A stretch of DNA of 64,000 bases from Feifania hominis (GCF_014384765.1 NZ_JACRSP010000001.1:620001-684000), one strand, 5' to 3'. Positions 1-8,722 are shown, numbered from the stretch's first letter. Numbers and translations: made by a program. Notes: a model not told the origin generated them from the letters alone.

Positions 1-59
1 TTGCTCGCAAGAAGCGAACCCTGGCCGCCGACACCGACAATCATCACACTCTTTGTCAT
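1..59 (-). CDS. iorB: Indolepyruvate ferredoxin oxidoreductase beta subunit, N-terminal fragment
   Basis: Partial gene running off the left edge. The visible 19 codons read MTKSVMIVGVGGQGSLLAS, the glycine-rich start typical of the gamma-type (IorB) subunit of 2-oxoacid:ferredoxin oxidoreductases. Its ATG (57-59) lies one base past the iorA stop, so the two are translationally coupled. With IorA it would form the enzyme that oxidises aryl pyruvates to aryl-acetyl-CoA with ferredoxin as acceptor. The call rests on this short motif and on the position next to iorA. Confidence 0.85.
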   Translation of the reverse strand, partial: MTKSVMIVGVGGQGSLLAS

Positions 60-60
60 C

Positions 61-1794
61 TCACTTGTCCCCCTTTTCGATCGCGCCGAATTTACAGATG
101 TTCTGACAGAGATCGCAGCCCACACAGAGCGTGTGGTCGATTTTCATGACGCCGCCGTCCTGATAGATTGCAGGGCACCCGATCTTCAGGCACATTTTGC
201 AGTTTTTGCACTTGGTTTCCTCGATTTGAAGAGGCGGGTATTTCTTGACTTCCTTGAGCAGAACACAGGGCCGTCGTGCAATGATGACCGAGGGCTCTGC
301 CCTTTCAAGCTCCTCTTTGACGACTCTCTCAAACGCATCGAGATCATAGGGATCGCACACGCGCACACTCTTCACGCCGACCGTCTCACACAGACGCTCA
401 ATGGACAGAGCCACCGTCGGCTCTCCCTTGATGGTCCTGCCGGTCGTCGGGTTCTGCTGATGGCCGGTCATGCCGGTGATGCTGTTGTCAAGAACGATCA
501 CCGTTGTGATGCCCTTGTTGTAGATGGTGTCAATCAGGCCCGTAATGCCCGAGTGGGCAAAGGTCGAGTCGCCGATGACCGCCACGCTCTTCGCCGCGTA
601 CTCGGGGCGCACCTTGGTGAAACCGTGCAGCCCTGAAATGGATGCGCCCATGCAGATGGTGGTGTCCATCGCGCCCAGAGGTGGTGTCGCGCCCAGTGTG
701 TAGCAGCCGATGTCGCCACTGACCATGACGCCAAGTCGGTGCAGCACATAGAAAGTGCCCCGGTGCGGGCAGCCTGGACAGAGCACCGGCGGCCGGCCCG
801 GCACCGATCCCTCGATCCGTTTGACCTCAGTTTTTTCGCCGAGCAGCTTCTCACGGATGTCGTTTGCCGAGTACTCGCCGCAATAGCTGAATTGTTCTTT
901 GCCTTTACAGTTGATACCCAGTGCACGCACTTCGGTTTCGACAATGCTGTCAAGCTCCTCGATGACGTAGAGTTCATCAACTGCCGCCGCAAATTCCCGA
1001 ATCATCTTCTCCGGCAGCGGGAACGTCATGCCGAGTTTGAGATACGAGGCATTCTCGCCGAGCGCCTCGCGCGCATACTGATAGGCGATTCCCGAGGCGA
1101 TGACGCCGATTTTTCTGTCATAGTATGTAATTTCGTTGATTTTGGACGTGTCAGCGTACTGCCGCAGCGCCTCGAGACGCCGCTCCACGGCCAGGTGGCG
1201 CGGCCGGGCATTTCCGGGCATCATGACGTACTTCTGCGGGTTCTTCTCATAGGGGTGAAGCTCGCGCTGCTCCCGCTCGCCGAGTGTCACGATGCTCTGG
1301 GAGTGGGAGGTTCTCGTCGACATGCGAAGCAGTACGGGAGTGTCGTATTCCTCACTGATCCGGTAGGCCTCCTTGACAAAGTCGATACACTCCATTGAAT
1401 CGGCCGGCTCTACCATGGGGAGCTTCGCCGCGCGCGCGTAGTGGCGGCTGTCCTGCTCGTTCTGAGAGGAGTGCATTCCCTGGTCGTCAGCCACACAGAT
1501 GACAAAGCCGCCGCCGACGCCCGTATAGGAACTTGTGAAGACGAGATCCGCCGCGACGTTGAGGCCGACATGCTTCATGGCGGAGAAAGAACGTGCCCCG
1601 GCGATCGAGGCGCCGAACGCTGCCTCGGCCGCCACCTTTTCATTGGGCGCCCACTCGCTGTAAATCTCATCATACTTGCTGATAAACTCGGTGATCTCCG
1701 TGCTCGGAGTTCCCGGATAGCTCGAGACAAAGCGCACTCCCGCCTCATAGAGACCGCGTGCGACCGCCTCGTTGCCAAGCATCAGTCTTTTCAT
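61..1794 (-). CDS. iorA: Indolepyruvate ferredoxin oxidoreductase alpha subunit
   Basis: 577 aa, the usual IorA length. Cytosolic TPP and Fe-S enzyme that oxidatively decarboxylates aryl pyruvates (from Trp, Phe, Tyr transamination) to aryl-acetyl-CoA and reduces ferredoxin. Visible: the N-terminal pyrimidine-type domain with SSYPGTPSTEI near residues 23-33; CPGCPHRG; the TPP-binding region with GDIGCYTLGATPPLGAMDT and GDSTFAHSG; and two C-terminal ferredoxin-type motifs, CKNCKMCLKIGCPAI and CVGCDLCQNICKFGAI, for two 4Fe-4S clusters. It lies 33 bp after paaK with a good GGAGGATTCT ribosome site; a short GGGGCG/CGCCCC hairpin sits in that gap. The order paaK-iorA-iorB is a known catabolic arrangement in anaerobes. 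Confidence 0.96.
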   Translation of the reverse strand: MKRLMLGNEAVARGLYEAGVRFVSSYPGTPSTEITEFISKYDEIYSEWAPNEKVAAEAAFGASIAGARSFSAMKHVGLNVAADLVFTSSYTGVGGGFVICVADDQGMHSSQNEQDSRHYARAAKLPMVEPADSMECIDFVKEAYRISEEYDTPVLLRMSTRTSHSQSIVTLGEREQRELHPYEKNPQKYVMMPGNARPRHLAVERRLEALRQYADTSKINEITYYDRKIGVIASGIAYQYAREALGENASYLKLGMTFPLPEKMIREFAAAVDELYVIEELDSIVETEVRALGINCKGKEQFSYCGEYSANDIREKLLGEKTEVKRIEGSVPGRPPVLCPGCPHRGTFYVLHRLGVMVSGDIGCYTLGATPPLGAMDTTICMGASISGLHGFTKVRPEYAAKSVAVIGDSTFAHSGITGLIDTIYNKGITTVIVLDNSITGMTGHQQNPTTGRTIKGEPTVALSIERLCETVGVKSVRVCDPYDLDAFERVVKEELERAEPSVIIARRPCVLLKEVKKYPPLQIEETKCKNCKMCLKIGCPAIYQDGGVMKIDHTLCVGCDLCQNICKFGAIEKGDK

Positions 1795-1827
1795 AGAATC
1801 CTCCCTCTGGGGGCGACGCCCCGACTT

Positions 1828-3126
1828 CTATTTTTCATTTCTCAAATCCAGAATCCGCTTTGCCTTTCCCTGTGAGCGCTCGATGGTGTTGGGCCCGACC
1901 AGCGTCACTTTCGCGTCCAGCCCCAGTACGCTCTGCAACCTGTGATGCACGGTCTTCTCGAGTTCAAGAAGCTCGCCGTAGCGCTCGAGGAGCGTCCCAT
2001 CCTTGAGCTCCACCTGCACCTCCAGCGTATCTTTGAAGTCCTTGCGGCGGATGACGAGCAGGTAGTGCGGGGCAATGTGCTCAGTGCCCATGATGACGGT
2101 TTCAATCTGCGACGGGAAGACGTTGACTCCCTTGATGATGAGCATGTCGTCACTGCGCCCGCGCACCTTGTCGATGCGTGCATGGGTTCTGCCGCAGGCG
2201 CAGGGCTCGGTGATGAGCCTCGTGATGTCCCGCGTGCGGTAGCGCAGAACCGGCAGGGCCTGCTTTGTCATCGCGGTGATGACAAGCTCCCCCGTCTCCC
2301 CCTCCGGCAGGACTTCGCCCGTCTCGGGGTCGATGATCTCGGCGATGAAGTGATCCTCCGCCAGGTGCAGCCCGCAGCGAAGCTCACATTCACCCGCAAC
2401 GCCGGGACCGATGAGCTCGCTCATACCGTAGTTGTCAGTCGCCAGAATGCCGAAATTCTCCTCAATCTGGGCGCGCATCTCGTCGGTGCATCCCTCGGCG
2501 CCAAAGAGCCCAATGCGCAGCTTGAGCTTGTCGCGGATTCCCATCTCCTTTGCCACCTCCGAGAGGTAGAGCGCATAGGAGGGGGTCGCCACAAGCAGTG
2601 TGGTGCCGAAGTCCTGCATCAGCATGAGCTGTTTTTCGGTGTTGCCGCTCGACATCGGCACAATGGTCGCCCCGATTTTTTCAAGGCCGTAGTGCAGCCC
2701 GAATGCCCCCGTAAAGAGCCCGTAGCCGAACGCAATCTGCACAATATCTTTGGAAGAGGCGCCGGCCGCTGTCGCAAGGCGTGCGACCAGATCGCTCCAG
2801 ATATCCAGATCCTGCCGGGTGTAGCCGACAACCGTCGGCTTTCCCGTGGTGCCGGAGGAGGCGTGAATTCTCACGATCTCCTCCATCGGCGCGGCGAACA
2901 TTCCAAACGGATAGTTCTCACGAAAATCGTCTTTTACCGTAAAGGGAATCTTATGTAAATCGGAGAGAGTCCGAATGTCCTGCGGTACAATGCCGGCCGC
3001 CTCAAATTTAGCCCGGTAGAGCGGAACTCTCTCATAACAGCGCTTCACCGCAGCCTGCAGGCGGGTCAGCTGCATCTTTCTGATTTCGTCGCGGGGCATG
3101 GTCTCGATTTCTCTCTGCCAAAACAT
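1828..3126 (-). CDS. paaK: Phenylacetate-CoA ligase (aryl-acetate-CoA ligase)
   Basis: 432 aa from the ATG at 3126, chosen because GAGAGGAG lies just upstream and the protein then starts MFWQREIETM as in the family; an upstream extension lacks such a site. An adenylate-forming enzyme interconverting aryl acetate, ATP and CoA with aryl-acetyl-CoA, AMP and PPi. Visible: the ATP loop SSGTTGKP at residues 90-97, FGAEGCTDE, DNYGMSELIGPGVAGEC, YRTRDI and the C-terminal hinge IKGVNVFPSQIE. Next to iorAB it may handle the aryl-acetyl-CoA/aryl acetate step of aromatic amino acid use; the direction in vivo is inferred. Preceded by a leader with an intrinsic terminator (3170-3220). Confidence 0.94.
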   Translation of the reverse strand: MFWQREIETMPRDEIRKMQLTRLQAAVKRCYERVPLYRAKFEAAGIVPQDIRTLSDLHKIPFTVKDDFRENYPFGMFAAPMEEIVRIHASSGTTGKPTVVGYTRQDLDIWSDLVARLATAAGASSKDIVQIAFGYGLFTGAFGLHYGLEKIGATIVPMSSGNTEKQLMLMQDFGTTLLVATPSYALYLSEVAKEMGIRDKLKLRIGLFGAEGCTDEMRAQIEENFGILATDNYGMSELIGPGVAGECELRCGLHLAEDHFIAEIIDPETGEVLPEGETGELVITAMTKQALPVLRYRTRDITRLITEPCACGRTHARIDKVRGRSDDMLIIKGVNVFPSQIETVIMGTEHIAPHYLLVIRRKDFKDTLEVQVELKDGTLLERYGELLELEKTVHHRLQSVLGLDAKVTLVGPNTIERSQGKAKRILDLRNEK

Positions 3127-3169
3127 CGGCGTTTGCTCCTCTCGTTTTCTGTCTGTCGCAAAAGAAAAA

Positions 3170-3220
3170 GACTGCAAAAAGCGGCGGCACGAAAGCAATG
3201 TGCCGCCCGTTTTGGCAGTC
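3170..3220 (-). terminator. Attenuator-type terminator in the paaK leader
   Basis: On the minus strand GGCGGCAC (3183-3190 complement) pairs with GTGCCGCC (3200-3207 complement) around a nine-base loop, followed by GCTTTTTGC; the stem can be extended by GACTGC at both ends. It begins exactly at the stop codon of a 16-codon leader ORF and ends 44 bp before paaK. The GCGGCAC/GTGCCGC pair also occurs inside the leader ORF (3233-3248), so alternative pairing is possible. Confidence 0.7.
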
Positions 3221-3269
3221 AGGCCGACGACTGTGCCGCTGGCGGCACAGCGGTGGTACGCTGTTTCAT
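3219..3269 (-). CDS. Candidate 16-aa leader peptide upstream of paaK
   Basis: Short ORF MKQRTTAVPPAAQSSA with a strong ribosome site (GGGAGGACGGAAA then ATG). It contains a perfect 20-bp palindrome (3231-3250, CTGTGCCGC-TG-GCGGCACAG) and its TGA sits at the foot of the terminator hairpin. This is the layout expected of a translated leader controlling an attenuator. No run of one amino acid stands out, though PP-containing AVPPAA could slow ribosomes. Function is inferred only from the arrangement. Confidence 0.5.
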   Translation of the reverse strand: MKQRTTAVPPAAQSSA

Positions 3270-3338
3270 TTTCCGTCCTCCCATACTACCTGTCTGCTGC
3301 ACGCAACTACCGGTCTTCCATTCTACAAAATCTTGCTC

Positions 3339-4121
3339 TCAGAACCGTACGACGAGCTTTTCTCCCACCTTGGTAAAGCCGATGCTCTGGTAGAGCTGCT
3401 CTGCTATGGGGTTGTTGTAAGCGATAAAGGGCGTCTTTCCCTCGTTGAGCAAATCCCGGCAGAGCTTGCTGACGGTTTGTCTCGCAAGCCCCCTCCCGCG
3501 AAATTCCTCGCGTGTCGCAACGCCCGAGAGCATGGCCATCCGCTCGGTCTCGCAGACGGCGGATGCAGTGCTGATCACCTCGCCGTCGACTTCATAGCAG
3601 TAGGTGCGTCCCGTCGCTTTGTGATCGGCGCCGCGGCGCTCCATATAGAACTCCTCAAAGGTGATGGCGTCAAAGACCGCCACCTCGCTGAGCAGCGCAT
3701 AGACTTTTCGATAGGCAATGATGTCACGCGCCCGCGTTACGCCATCTGACGAGTCAGAGAGCGAGAGAACGGACTGCATGCTTGCGAAGTGGTAGGCGTC
3801 GACCTTTGCAACGTCGGCGAGTCCGTCGAGCACTCGCATGATGGAGGCGCGCTCGCCGATGAGTTCCTCCTTGCCGGCCGTAAAGTTCAAAAAAGCCGCA
3901 AGTTCGGCCGTATCTGCGCCCGGCTCGGCTTTGAGATAGTAGTGCCGGTTCGTCTTCAGAATGACCGCCGTGACGGTCTCGTCGCTCTGCTGAATCCACA
4001 CGTCAAAATAGACCTGTTCGAGAGTCGTCAGTCCCGCGCGGTAGCGCATGTAAATCTCGGGCGACGGTTCCAGAAAGCGGGCGATGGTGTCGATGTCTTC
4101 AATGGAATAACGCTTGATCAT
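3339..4121 (-). CDS. GNAT family N-acetyltransferase
   Basis: 260 aa from the ATG at 4121 (MIKRYSIEDID), preferred over an upstream in-frame TTG because GGAG lies about ten bases before it. The C-terminal third carries the acetyl-CoA binding signature of GNAT enzymes: SGVATREEFRGRGLARQTVSKL, then an AYNNPIAEQLYQSIGFTKVGE motif. The N-terminal half is a poorly conserved domain, as in two-domain GNATs of Firmicutes. The substrate cannot be told. It overlaps the ribosome-site region of the M42 gene end upstream and is the last gene of the murD-M42-M42-M42 run, which may suggest an amino acid, peptide or cell-wall precursor substrate, but that is a guess. Confidence 0.85.
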   Translation of the reverse strand: MIKRYSIEDIDTIARFLEPSPEIYMRYRAGLTTLEQVYFDVWIQQSDETVTAVILKTNRHYYLKAEPGADTAELAAFLNFTAGKEELIGERASIMRVLDGLADVAKVDAYHFASMQSVLSLSDSSDGVTRARDIIAYRKVYALLSEVAVFDAITFEEFYMERRGADHKATGRTYCYEVDGEVISTASAVCETERMAMLSGVATREEFRGRGLARQTVSKLCRDLLNEGKTPFIAYNNPIAEQLYQSIGFTKVGEKLVVRF

Positions 4122-4126
4122 AAAAA

Positions 4127-5137
4127 TCAATTCTCCGTCTGATACTTGTCAAACTCTGTCGTGAGCGCATGGCACAGAAGCCTCACGCAGGCGTCAACGT
4201 CCTTTAGATCGATTGTTTCTGTGGGTGTGTGAATGTTTCTCGTCGGAATGGAGACCCCGCCCGTGACAACACCAGCGCGGCTGGCGCTGATCGCGCCTGC
4301 ATCGGTTCCGCCGCTTTTGAGAACCTCCATTTGATATTTAATCTTATTCTCTTTTGCGCTGTATGTCAAATGGTTTATCATGGATTTGTGGCAGATCACG
4401 CTGCTGTCCTTGACTTTGATCGCCGCCCCCTCGCCGAGTTTGAGCGGGCAGTTTTTCGAGCCGATCATATCGCCCGAATCCGTGACGTCAACGGCGATGG
4501 CATAGTCGGGTTCCACCGAATAGGCCGCCGTGCGTGCACCGCGCAGCCCGAGCTCCTCCTGCGTGGAGAAGACGAAGACACAGTCGTAGAGCGGGTCTTT
4601 GAGTTTCTCGATGACCCCGCAGAGAATCGCGCAGCCAATCTTGTTGTCGAGCGCCTTTGAGACCAGCCTGTCACCCATCTTCAGCGGCTCGTTGACAACA
4701 CACGCCACATCGCCGATGTCGATGCGCTCGAGCGCCTGCTCGCGCGACGAGGCGCCGATGTCCAGATAGAGATTTTTGAGCTTCAAGTCCGCGAGTTTGA
4801 CCTCCTCCTCGATGCAGACGACGCCGCGTACGCCGTTTGTGAACTCCATCTGCATGTTGGCGAGGGAAAACACTGTCAGACCGCCCATTGGCACAAAGCG
4901 CAGATAGCCGTTTTCCTCAACAAAGTTTACCATGACGCCGATCTCGTCCATATGGGCGCAGAGCATAAAGGTCTCGGCATCCGCCCTGCCGCAGCGGCGC
5001 ACGGCAATCAGGTTTCCCATGGCGTCAGTTCGGATTTCATCGACATGGGGCGCGATTTTCTCGCGTATTTTCCGGGCAATCTTCTCCTCGTTTCCGCTGA
5101 CCGACGGCGTCGAGAGCAGCTCGTATAAAAAGTCCAT
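4127..5137 (-). CDS. M42 family metallo-aminopeptidase (first of three paralogues)
   Basis: 336 aa, standard for M42 (FrvX/YsdC/TET-type) cytosolic aminopeptidases, which form large hollow dodecamers in characterised members and trim short peptides. Zinc-ligand and catalytic motifs are all visible: CAHMDEIG (His62), KALDNKIG (Asp164), STQEELGLRGA (Glu194/Glu195), the VDVTDS Asp near 217 and a C-terminal RNIHTPTETI His. It starts one base after the stop of the next M42 gene, so it is coupled in the same operon. Members of this family were sometimes labelled endoglucanases; the peptidase call is better supported. Confidence 0.93.
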   Translation of the reverse strand: MDFLYELLSTPSVSGNEEKIARKIREKIAPHVDEIRTDAMGNLIAVRRCGRADAETFMLCAHMDEIGVMVNFVEENGYLRFVPMGGLTVFSLANMQMEFTNGVRGVVCIEEEVKLADLKLKNLYLDIGASSREQALERIDIGDVACVVNEPLKMGDRLVSKALDNKIGCAILCGVIEKLKDPLYDCVFVFSTQEELGLRGARTAAYSVEPDYAIAVDVTDSGDMIGSKNCPLKLGEGAAIKVKDSSVICHKSMINHLTYSAKENKIKYQMEVLKSGGTDAGAISASRAGVVTGGVSIPTRNIHTPTETIDLKDVDACVRLLCHALTTEFDKYQTEN

Positions 5138-5138
5138 T

Positions 5139-6179
5139 TTAAGACCTCCGTTTCATCAAATCAGCGCTCTGGCAAAGCGCTGCGACCAGCTTTTCCGTCT
5201 CGAGAATGTCGCTGATCTTCATCATGCACGACGGCGAGTGGAGATACCGGCAGGGCGTCGCGACGCTCGCCGTCTCCACCCCGCTCGCGGTGCGTTGAAT
5301 GCCGCCCGCGTCGAGCCCCCCGACCATGATCTGTTTCATCTGGTAGCGCACGCCGTTCTCCTGCGCGATGCGGCGTACTTTTTTGAGGGTGTCCTTGAAG
5401 TAGTAGGTGGTGCTCTCCATCAGAAAGAGCGCGCAGCCGCCGCCGAGCTTGAGCCCCTGGTCGCGCTCGTCGACACCGGCATAGTCCGCAGTCGTCGTGG
5501 AGTCGATCGCCACAGCAAAGTCCGGCTCGATGTCATATGACGACGTGTATGCCCCGCGCAGGCCGACCTCCTCCCCCACCGAGAAGACATAGTAGGTGTC
5601 GTAGTGCGGACGCATGCGCATGCTCTCCATGAGCACCGCGCAGCCCACGCGGTTGTCCAGCGCCTTTGCTTTGATGCAGCCGTCGCCGAATGTGACAAAG
5701 TCTGAGTCGAAGACGGCGCAGTCGCCGAGCGACACCGCTTTCTGCGCATCCTCCCGCGAGGTGGCGCCGATGTCGATATAGAGCCGGTCGAAGCCGGGCG
5801 CCTGCTTGCGCTCCTCCGGCGTCTGGATGTGAATGGCCTTGGTGCCGATCACGCCCGGCACCTGTTTCTCACCGACCAGTACGCGCCGCCCGGTGATGAC
5901 GCGGGGATCGATGCCTCCCACCGGCTGAAAGCGCAGCAGTCCCTCGTCGGTGATGTAGGACACGAGCAGCCCCACCTCGTCCATATGCGCGCAGAGCATC
6001 AGCTTTTTCGAGGAATCTGTCCCCTTGCGAAACGCGATGAGATTGCCGAGTCTGTCGCGGCGGCAGTCGTCCGCAAAATCACGGATCTTCTCCTCAATGT
6101 AGTCGGCCACGCGGGACTCGTCCCCCGAGACGCCGCCGAGCTGTGAGAGCTCGGAAATGAGCGTCACAATCCACTCCAT
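5139..6179 (-). CDS. M42 family metallo-aminopeptidase (second paralogue)
   Basis: 346 aa from the ATG at 6179 (MEWIVTLIS), which shares one base with the stop of the upstream M42 gene (TGATG); a longer frame start lacks a ribosome site. Motifs: CAHMDEVG, KALDNRVG, SVGEEVGLRGA, AIDSTT and PCRYLHSP. Compared with its neighbours it has SVGEE instead of STQEE before the catalytic Glu pair and an LHSPSCM rather than IHTPTE end, so it may differ in substrate preference or be a partner in mixed oligomers; both ideas are inference. Confidence 0.93.
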   Translation of the reverse strand: MEWIVTLISELSQLGGVSGDESRVADYIEEKIRDFADDCRRDRLGNLIAFRKGTDSSKKLMLCAHMDEVGLLVSYITDEGLLRFQPVGGIDPRVITGRRVLVGEKQVPGVIGTKAIHIQTPEERKQAPGFDRLYIDIGATSREDAQKAVSLGDCAVFDSDFVTFGDGCIKAKALDNRVGCAVLMESMRMRPHYDTYYVFSVGEEVGLRGAYTSSYDIEPDFAVAIDSTTTADYAGVDERDQGLKLGGGCALFLMESTTYYFKDTLKKVRRIAQENGVRYQMKQIMVGGLDAGGIQRTASGVETASVATPCRYLHSPSCMMKISDILETEKLVAALCQSADLMKRRS

Positions 6180-7222
6180 CACTCCCACTCCTTTCTCTTG
6201 GCGCGCACATACGCGCACAGAAGCTCGCCCGTGTTTTTCAGATCGTCGAGCACAATGGTCTCGATGCAGGTGTGCATATACGTCATCGGGATGGAGAGCA
6301 GTCCCGTGCGCACACCGCTGCGGGAGATCTGAATGGCGTAGGCGTTTGTTCCCGTACTGCCACCCATGACTTCAACCTGGTAGGGGATGTCCTCTTTTTC
6401 GGCGAGCGAAATGAGCTTTTTGGAAATGGCCCTGTCCAAAATGGGGGCAATCCCGACCATGGGGCCCTCACCGAGACGGGCAGTCTCCTCCTTTTTGGCG
6501 TCGGGCGTGTAGGCGTGCGACACGTCGATGGCAATCGCCTCGTCCGGGTCAATCAGGTAGGTCCCCGTCTTCGCTCCACGCATGCCGGTCTCCTCCTGCG
6601 TGCTGATGAGCACGGCGAGATCGAAGGGCAGCTGCGTCTCCCGGAGCTTGTCAAGGCAGTAGAGAATCGCCGCAGTCCCCGCACGGTCGTCAAAGCTCTT
6701 GCCGGCGACGCGGCCGTTTCTCAGCTCGACGCTCGTGCGGCGCAGGGAGATCACGTCGCCCACTGATACGAGCTCGCGCACCCGTTCGACCGGCAGTCCA
6801 ATGTCCACCACCAGATCGGCGACCTGCACGGTCTTCTTACGCTCCTCGGGGGTATTCATGTGGGGAGGCTTGCAGCTGACAATGCCGTAGAGACGCTCCC
6901 GCCCGTGCACCACAACCTCGTTTGCAAGCAGAATGCGGCTGTCGACGCCCGCGATGTTCTCAAAGTGGAGAAAGCCATCCTCGGTGATCTCGGTCACCAT
7001 CATGCCGATTTCGTCGAGATGCGCGTCGAGCATCAGGCATTTGGCGTTCTCCCGTCCGCAGCGGCGAAAGCCCACCACGTTGCCCGAGCGGTCAAGCGTG
7101 ACCTCGTCGAGATAAAACGACAGCTTTTCCCGGATATACTCTCCCGCCTCATTCTCGCGGCCTGAGACCCCGTAGCAGGCGGAGAGTTCAAACAGTACTT
7201 CCTTGCAATCCAATTGGGACAC
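6179..7222 (-). CDS. M42 family metallo-aminopeptidase (third paralogue)
   Basis: 347 aa, first M42 gene in transcription order, starting only 3 bp after the murD stop. Motifs: LDAHLDEIG, KSFDDRAG, STQEETGMRGA, AIDVSHAYTP and TYMHTCIETI, so all metal and catalytic positions of the family are present. It is clearly diverged from the other two copies rather than a recent duplicate. Transcriptional linkage with murD suggests constitutive expression and a housekeeping role in peptide turnover, or possibly in recycling cell-wall peptides (inferred). Confidence 0.93.
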   Translation of the reverse strand: MSQLDCKEVLFELSACYGVSGRENEAGEYIREKLSFYLDEVTLDRSGNVVGFRRCGRENAKCLMLDAHLDEIGMMVTEITEDGFLHFENIAGVDSRILLANEVVVHGRERLYGIVSCKPPHMNTPEERKKTVQVADLVVDIGLPVERVRELVSVGDVISLRRTSVELRNGRVAGKSFDDRAGTAAILYCLDKLRETQLPFDLAVLISTQEETGMRGAKTGTYLIDPDEAIAIDVSHAYTPDAKKEETARLGEGPMVGIAPILDRAISKKLISLAEKEDIPYQVEVMGGSTGTNAYAIQISRSGVRTGLLSIPMTYMHTCIETIVLDDLKNTGELLCAYVRAKRKEWE

Positions 7223-7225
7223 CTC

Positions 7226-8614
7226 TCAATTCAAAGCGCTCACAAGCTCACGGAACCTGTCGCCGCGCTCCATAAAGTTGCGAAACATATCAAAGCTCGC
7301 ACAGGCCGGGCTGAGAACCACCACGTCGCCCGGCGCAGCCAGAGCGCGCGCCTCGCGCACCGCCTCTTCCAGTGAGGTAGCCTGTCGCAGAATCGGCGTG
7401 TCGGTGCGGTAGCCGGCGGCACTTCGGATCGCCTGTTCGATCTTCGGCGCCGTGACGCCGATAAGAACCGCAGCCTTTGCGTTTCTCACCACATCCGCCC
7501 CGAAATCGTCAAAGGCGATCTTCTTGTCGTAACCGCCGAGAATGACGATGATCTTCTGTTTGAAGCTGGCAAAACAGGCCCTTGTTCTCGTCGGACTCGA
7601 TGCGATGGAGTCGTTGTAATAGCGGACGCCGTCGAGCTCGCGCACAAGCTCCAGCCGGTGGGGCAGCCCCGCAAAGTCGGCCGCCACGCGGCGCACCGTA
7701 TCGTCCGAGACCAGTCCCCGAACGGCGCAGAGCGCCGCCATGAAGTTCTCCACATTGTGGTCGCCAGGCAGATGCAGCTCATCGCGGCGCAGAAACGGCG
7801 CGTCGGCCCCATTTCTCACCCGGCGTATCCATCCATCGGCATAGTAGCAGCCGTCGTCAACCTTCTCCCGCCGCGAGAAGAGCAGCACACGGCCCTTTGC
7901 CCGCGCCGCATAGGAGCGGGTGTAGTCGTTGTCGGCGTTGAGCACCAGAAGTCCGTTTTCGTCCTGGTGCAGAAAAATATTTTCCTTGGATCCGGCGTAC
8001 TCCTCCATCGAGGTGTGCCAGTCGAGGTGATTCGGCGCCACGTTTGTGATAACCGCAACATCCGGGCTGCGGCGCATGGTCATCAGCTGAAAGCTCGAGA
8101 GCTCCAGCACCGCGACGTCCCCCTGCTCAATCTTCTCTATGTCGGGCAGAAGCGGCCGCCCGATGTTGCCGCCCAGGTGACAGCGCTTCCCCTGCGCCTT
8201 GAGCAGCGCCGCAATCAGAGAGGTCGTGGTCGACTTGCCGTCGCTGCCGGTCACAGCGATGATTTTACAGGGACACAGCGCAAAGAAGACCTCCATTTCA
8301 CTGGTCACTGTGACGCCGCGTTCACGCGCCTGACAGAGCGGCGCAATATCCGGGCGCATACCGGGCGTACGGAAGAGAAGCTCAGCGTCAAGCTCATCGA
8401 GGTAGTGCTCGCCGAGTTTGAGCGTCACACCGAGACTCATCAGCTCCTCCACCAGATCTCCGAGCTCCGTGAGCGACTTTCTGTCGCAGGCCGTCACCCT
8501 GGCACCCTTTGCAGCAAGCAGCCGGATCAGAGGCGTATTGCTCACGCCGATGCCGATCACGGCAATCTTCCTGCCCCGAATCCACTCAAAAAAAGCGGCG
8601 CATTTCTGATTCAT
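7226..8614 (-). CDS. murD: UDP-N-acetylmuramoyl-L-alanine--D-glutamate ligase
   Basis: 462 aa cytosolic Mur ligase adding D-Glu to UDP-MurNAc-L-Ala in peptidoglycan synthesis. Visible: the N-terminal Rossmann-like UDP domain (IAVIGIGVSNTPLIRLL), the ATP loop AVTGSDGKSTTTSLIAALL, VLELSSFQLMTM, NVAPNHLDWH and the C-terminal domain with YNDSIASSPTRTRACFASF. The start has GGAGGAGTTCAC directly before the ATG. It is not in a dcw cell-wall cluster here; instead it heads an operon with three M42 peptidases, which is unusual. A sigma-A promoter is visible at 8650-8678. Confidence 0.96.
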   Translation of the reverse strand: MNQKCAAFFEWIRGRKIAVIGIGVSNTPLIRLLAAKGARVTACDRKSLTELGDLVEELMSLGVTLKLGEHYLDELDAELLFRTPGMRPDIAPLCQARERGVTVTSEMEVFFALCPCKIIAVTGSDGKSTTTSLIAALLKAQGKRCHLGGNIGRPLLPDIEKIEQGDVAVLELSSFQLMTMRRSPDVAVITNVAPNHLDWHTSMEEYAGSKENIFLHQDENGLLVLNADNDYTRSYAARAKGRVLLFSRREKVDDGCYYADGWIRRVRNGADAPFLRRDELHLPGDHNVENFMAALCAVRGLVSDDTVRRVAADFAGLPHRLELVRELDGVRYYNDSIASSPTRTRACFASFKQKIIVILGGYDKKIAFDDFGADVVRNAKAAVLIGVTAPKIEQAIRSAAGYRTDTPILRQATSLEEAVREARALAAPGDVVVLSPACASFDMFRNFMERGDRFRELVSALN

Positions 8615-8649
8615 GTGAACTCCTCCATACAGGTAATACCAACATTTTC

Positions 8650-8678
8650 AGTTTACTATATTATGTGTGGAATGGCAA
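8650..8678 (-). promoter_or_regulatory. Sigma-A promoter for the murD operon
   Basis: Minus-strand TTGCCA (8673-8678), a 17-base spacer and TAAACT (8650-8655), about 36 bp before the murD ATG. It is divergent from, and close to, the rnpB promoter. Confidence 0.6.
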
Positions 8679-8693
8679 CTTTTAGAGCTCTCG

Positions 8694-8722
8694 TTGACAA
8701 CATTTTTGATTTATATTAAACT
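8694..8722 (+). promoter_or_regulatory. Sigma-A promoter for rnpB
   Basis: Perfect TTGACA at 8694-8699, 17-base spacer, TAAACT at 8717-8722, just before the 5' end of the RNase P RNA. Confidence 0.65.

Noticed and set aside
3245..3285. Plus-strand GCGGTGGTACGCTG...CCGTCC resembling a T-box core
   Set aside because: No plus-strand gene follows, no Stem I is visible, and the bases are explained by the leader ORF and hairpins on the minus strand.
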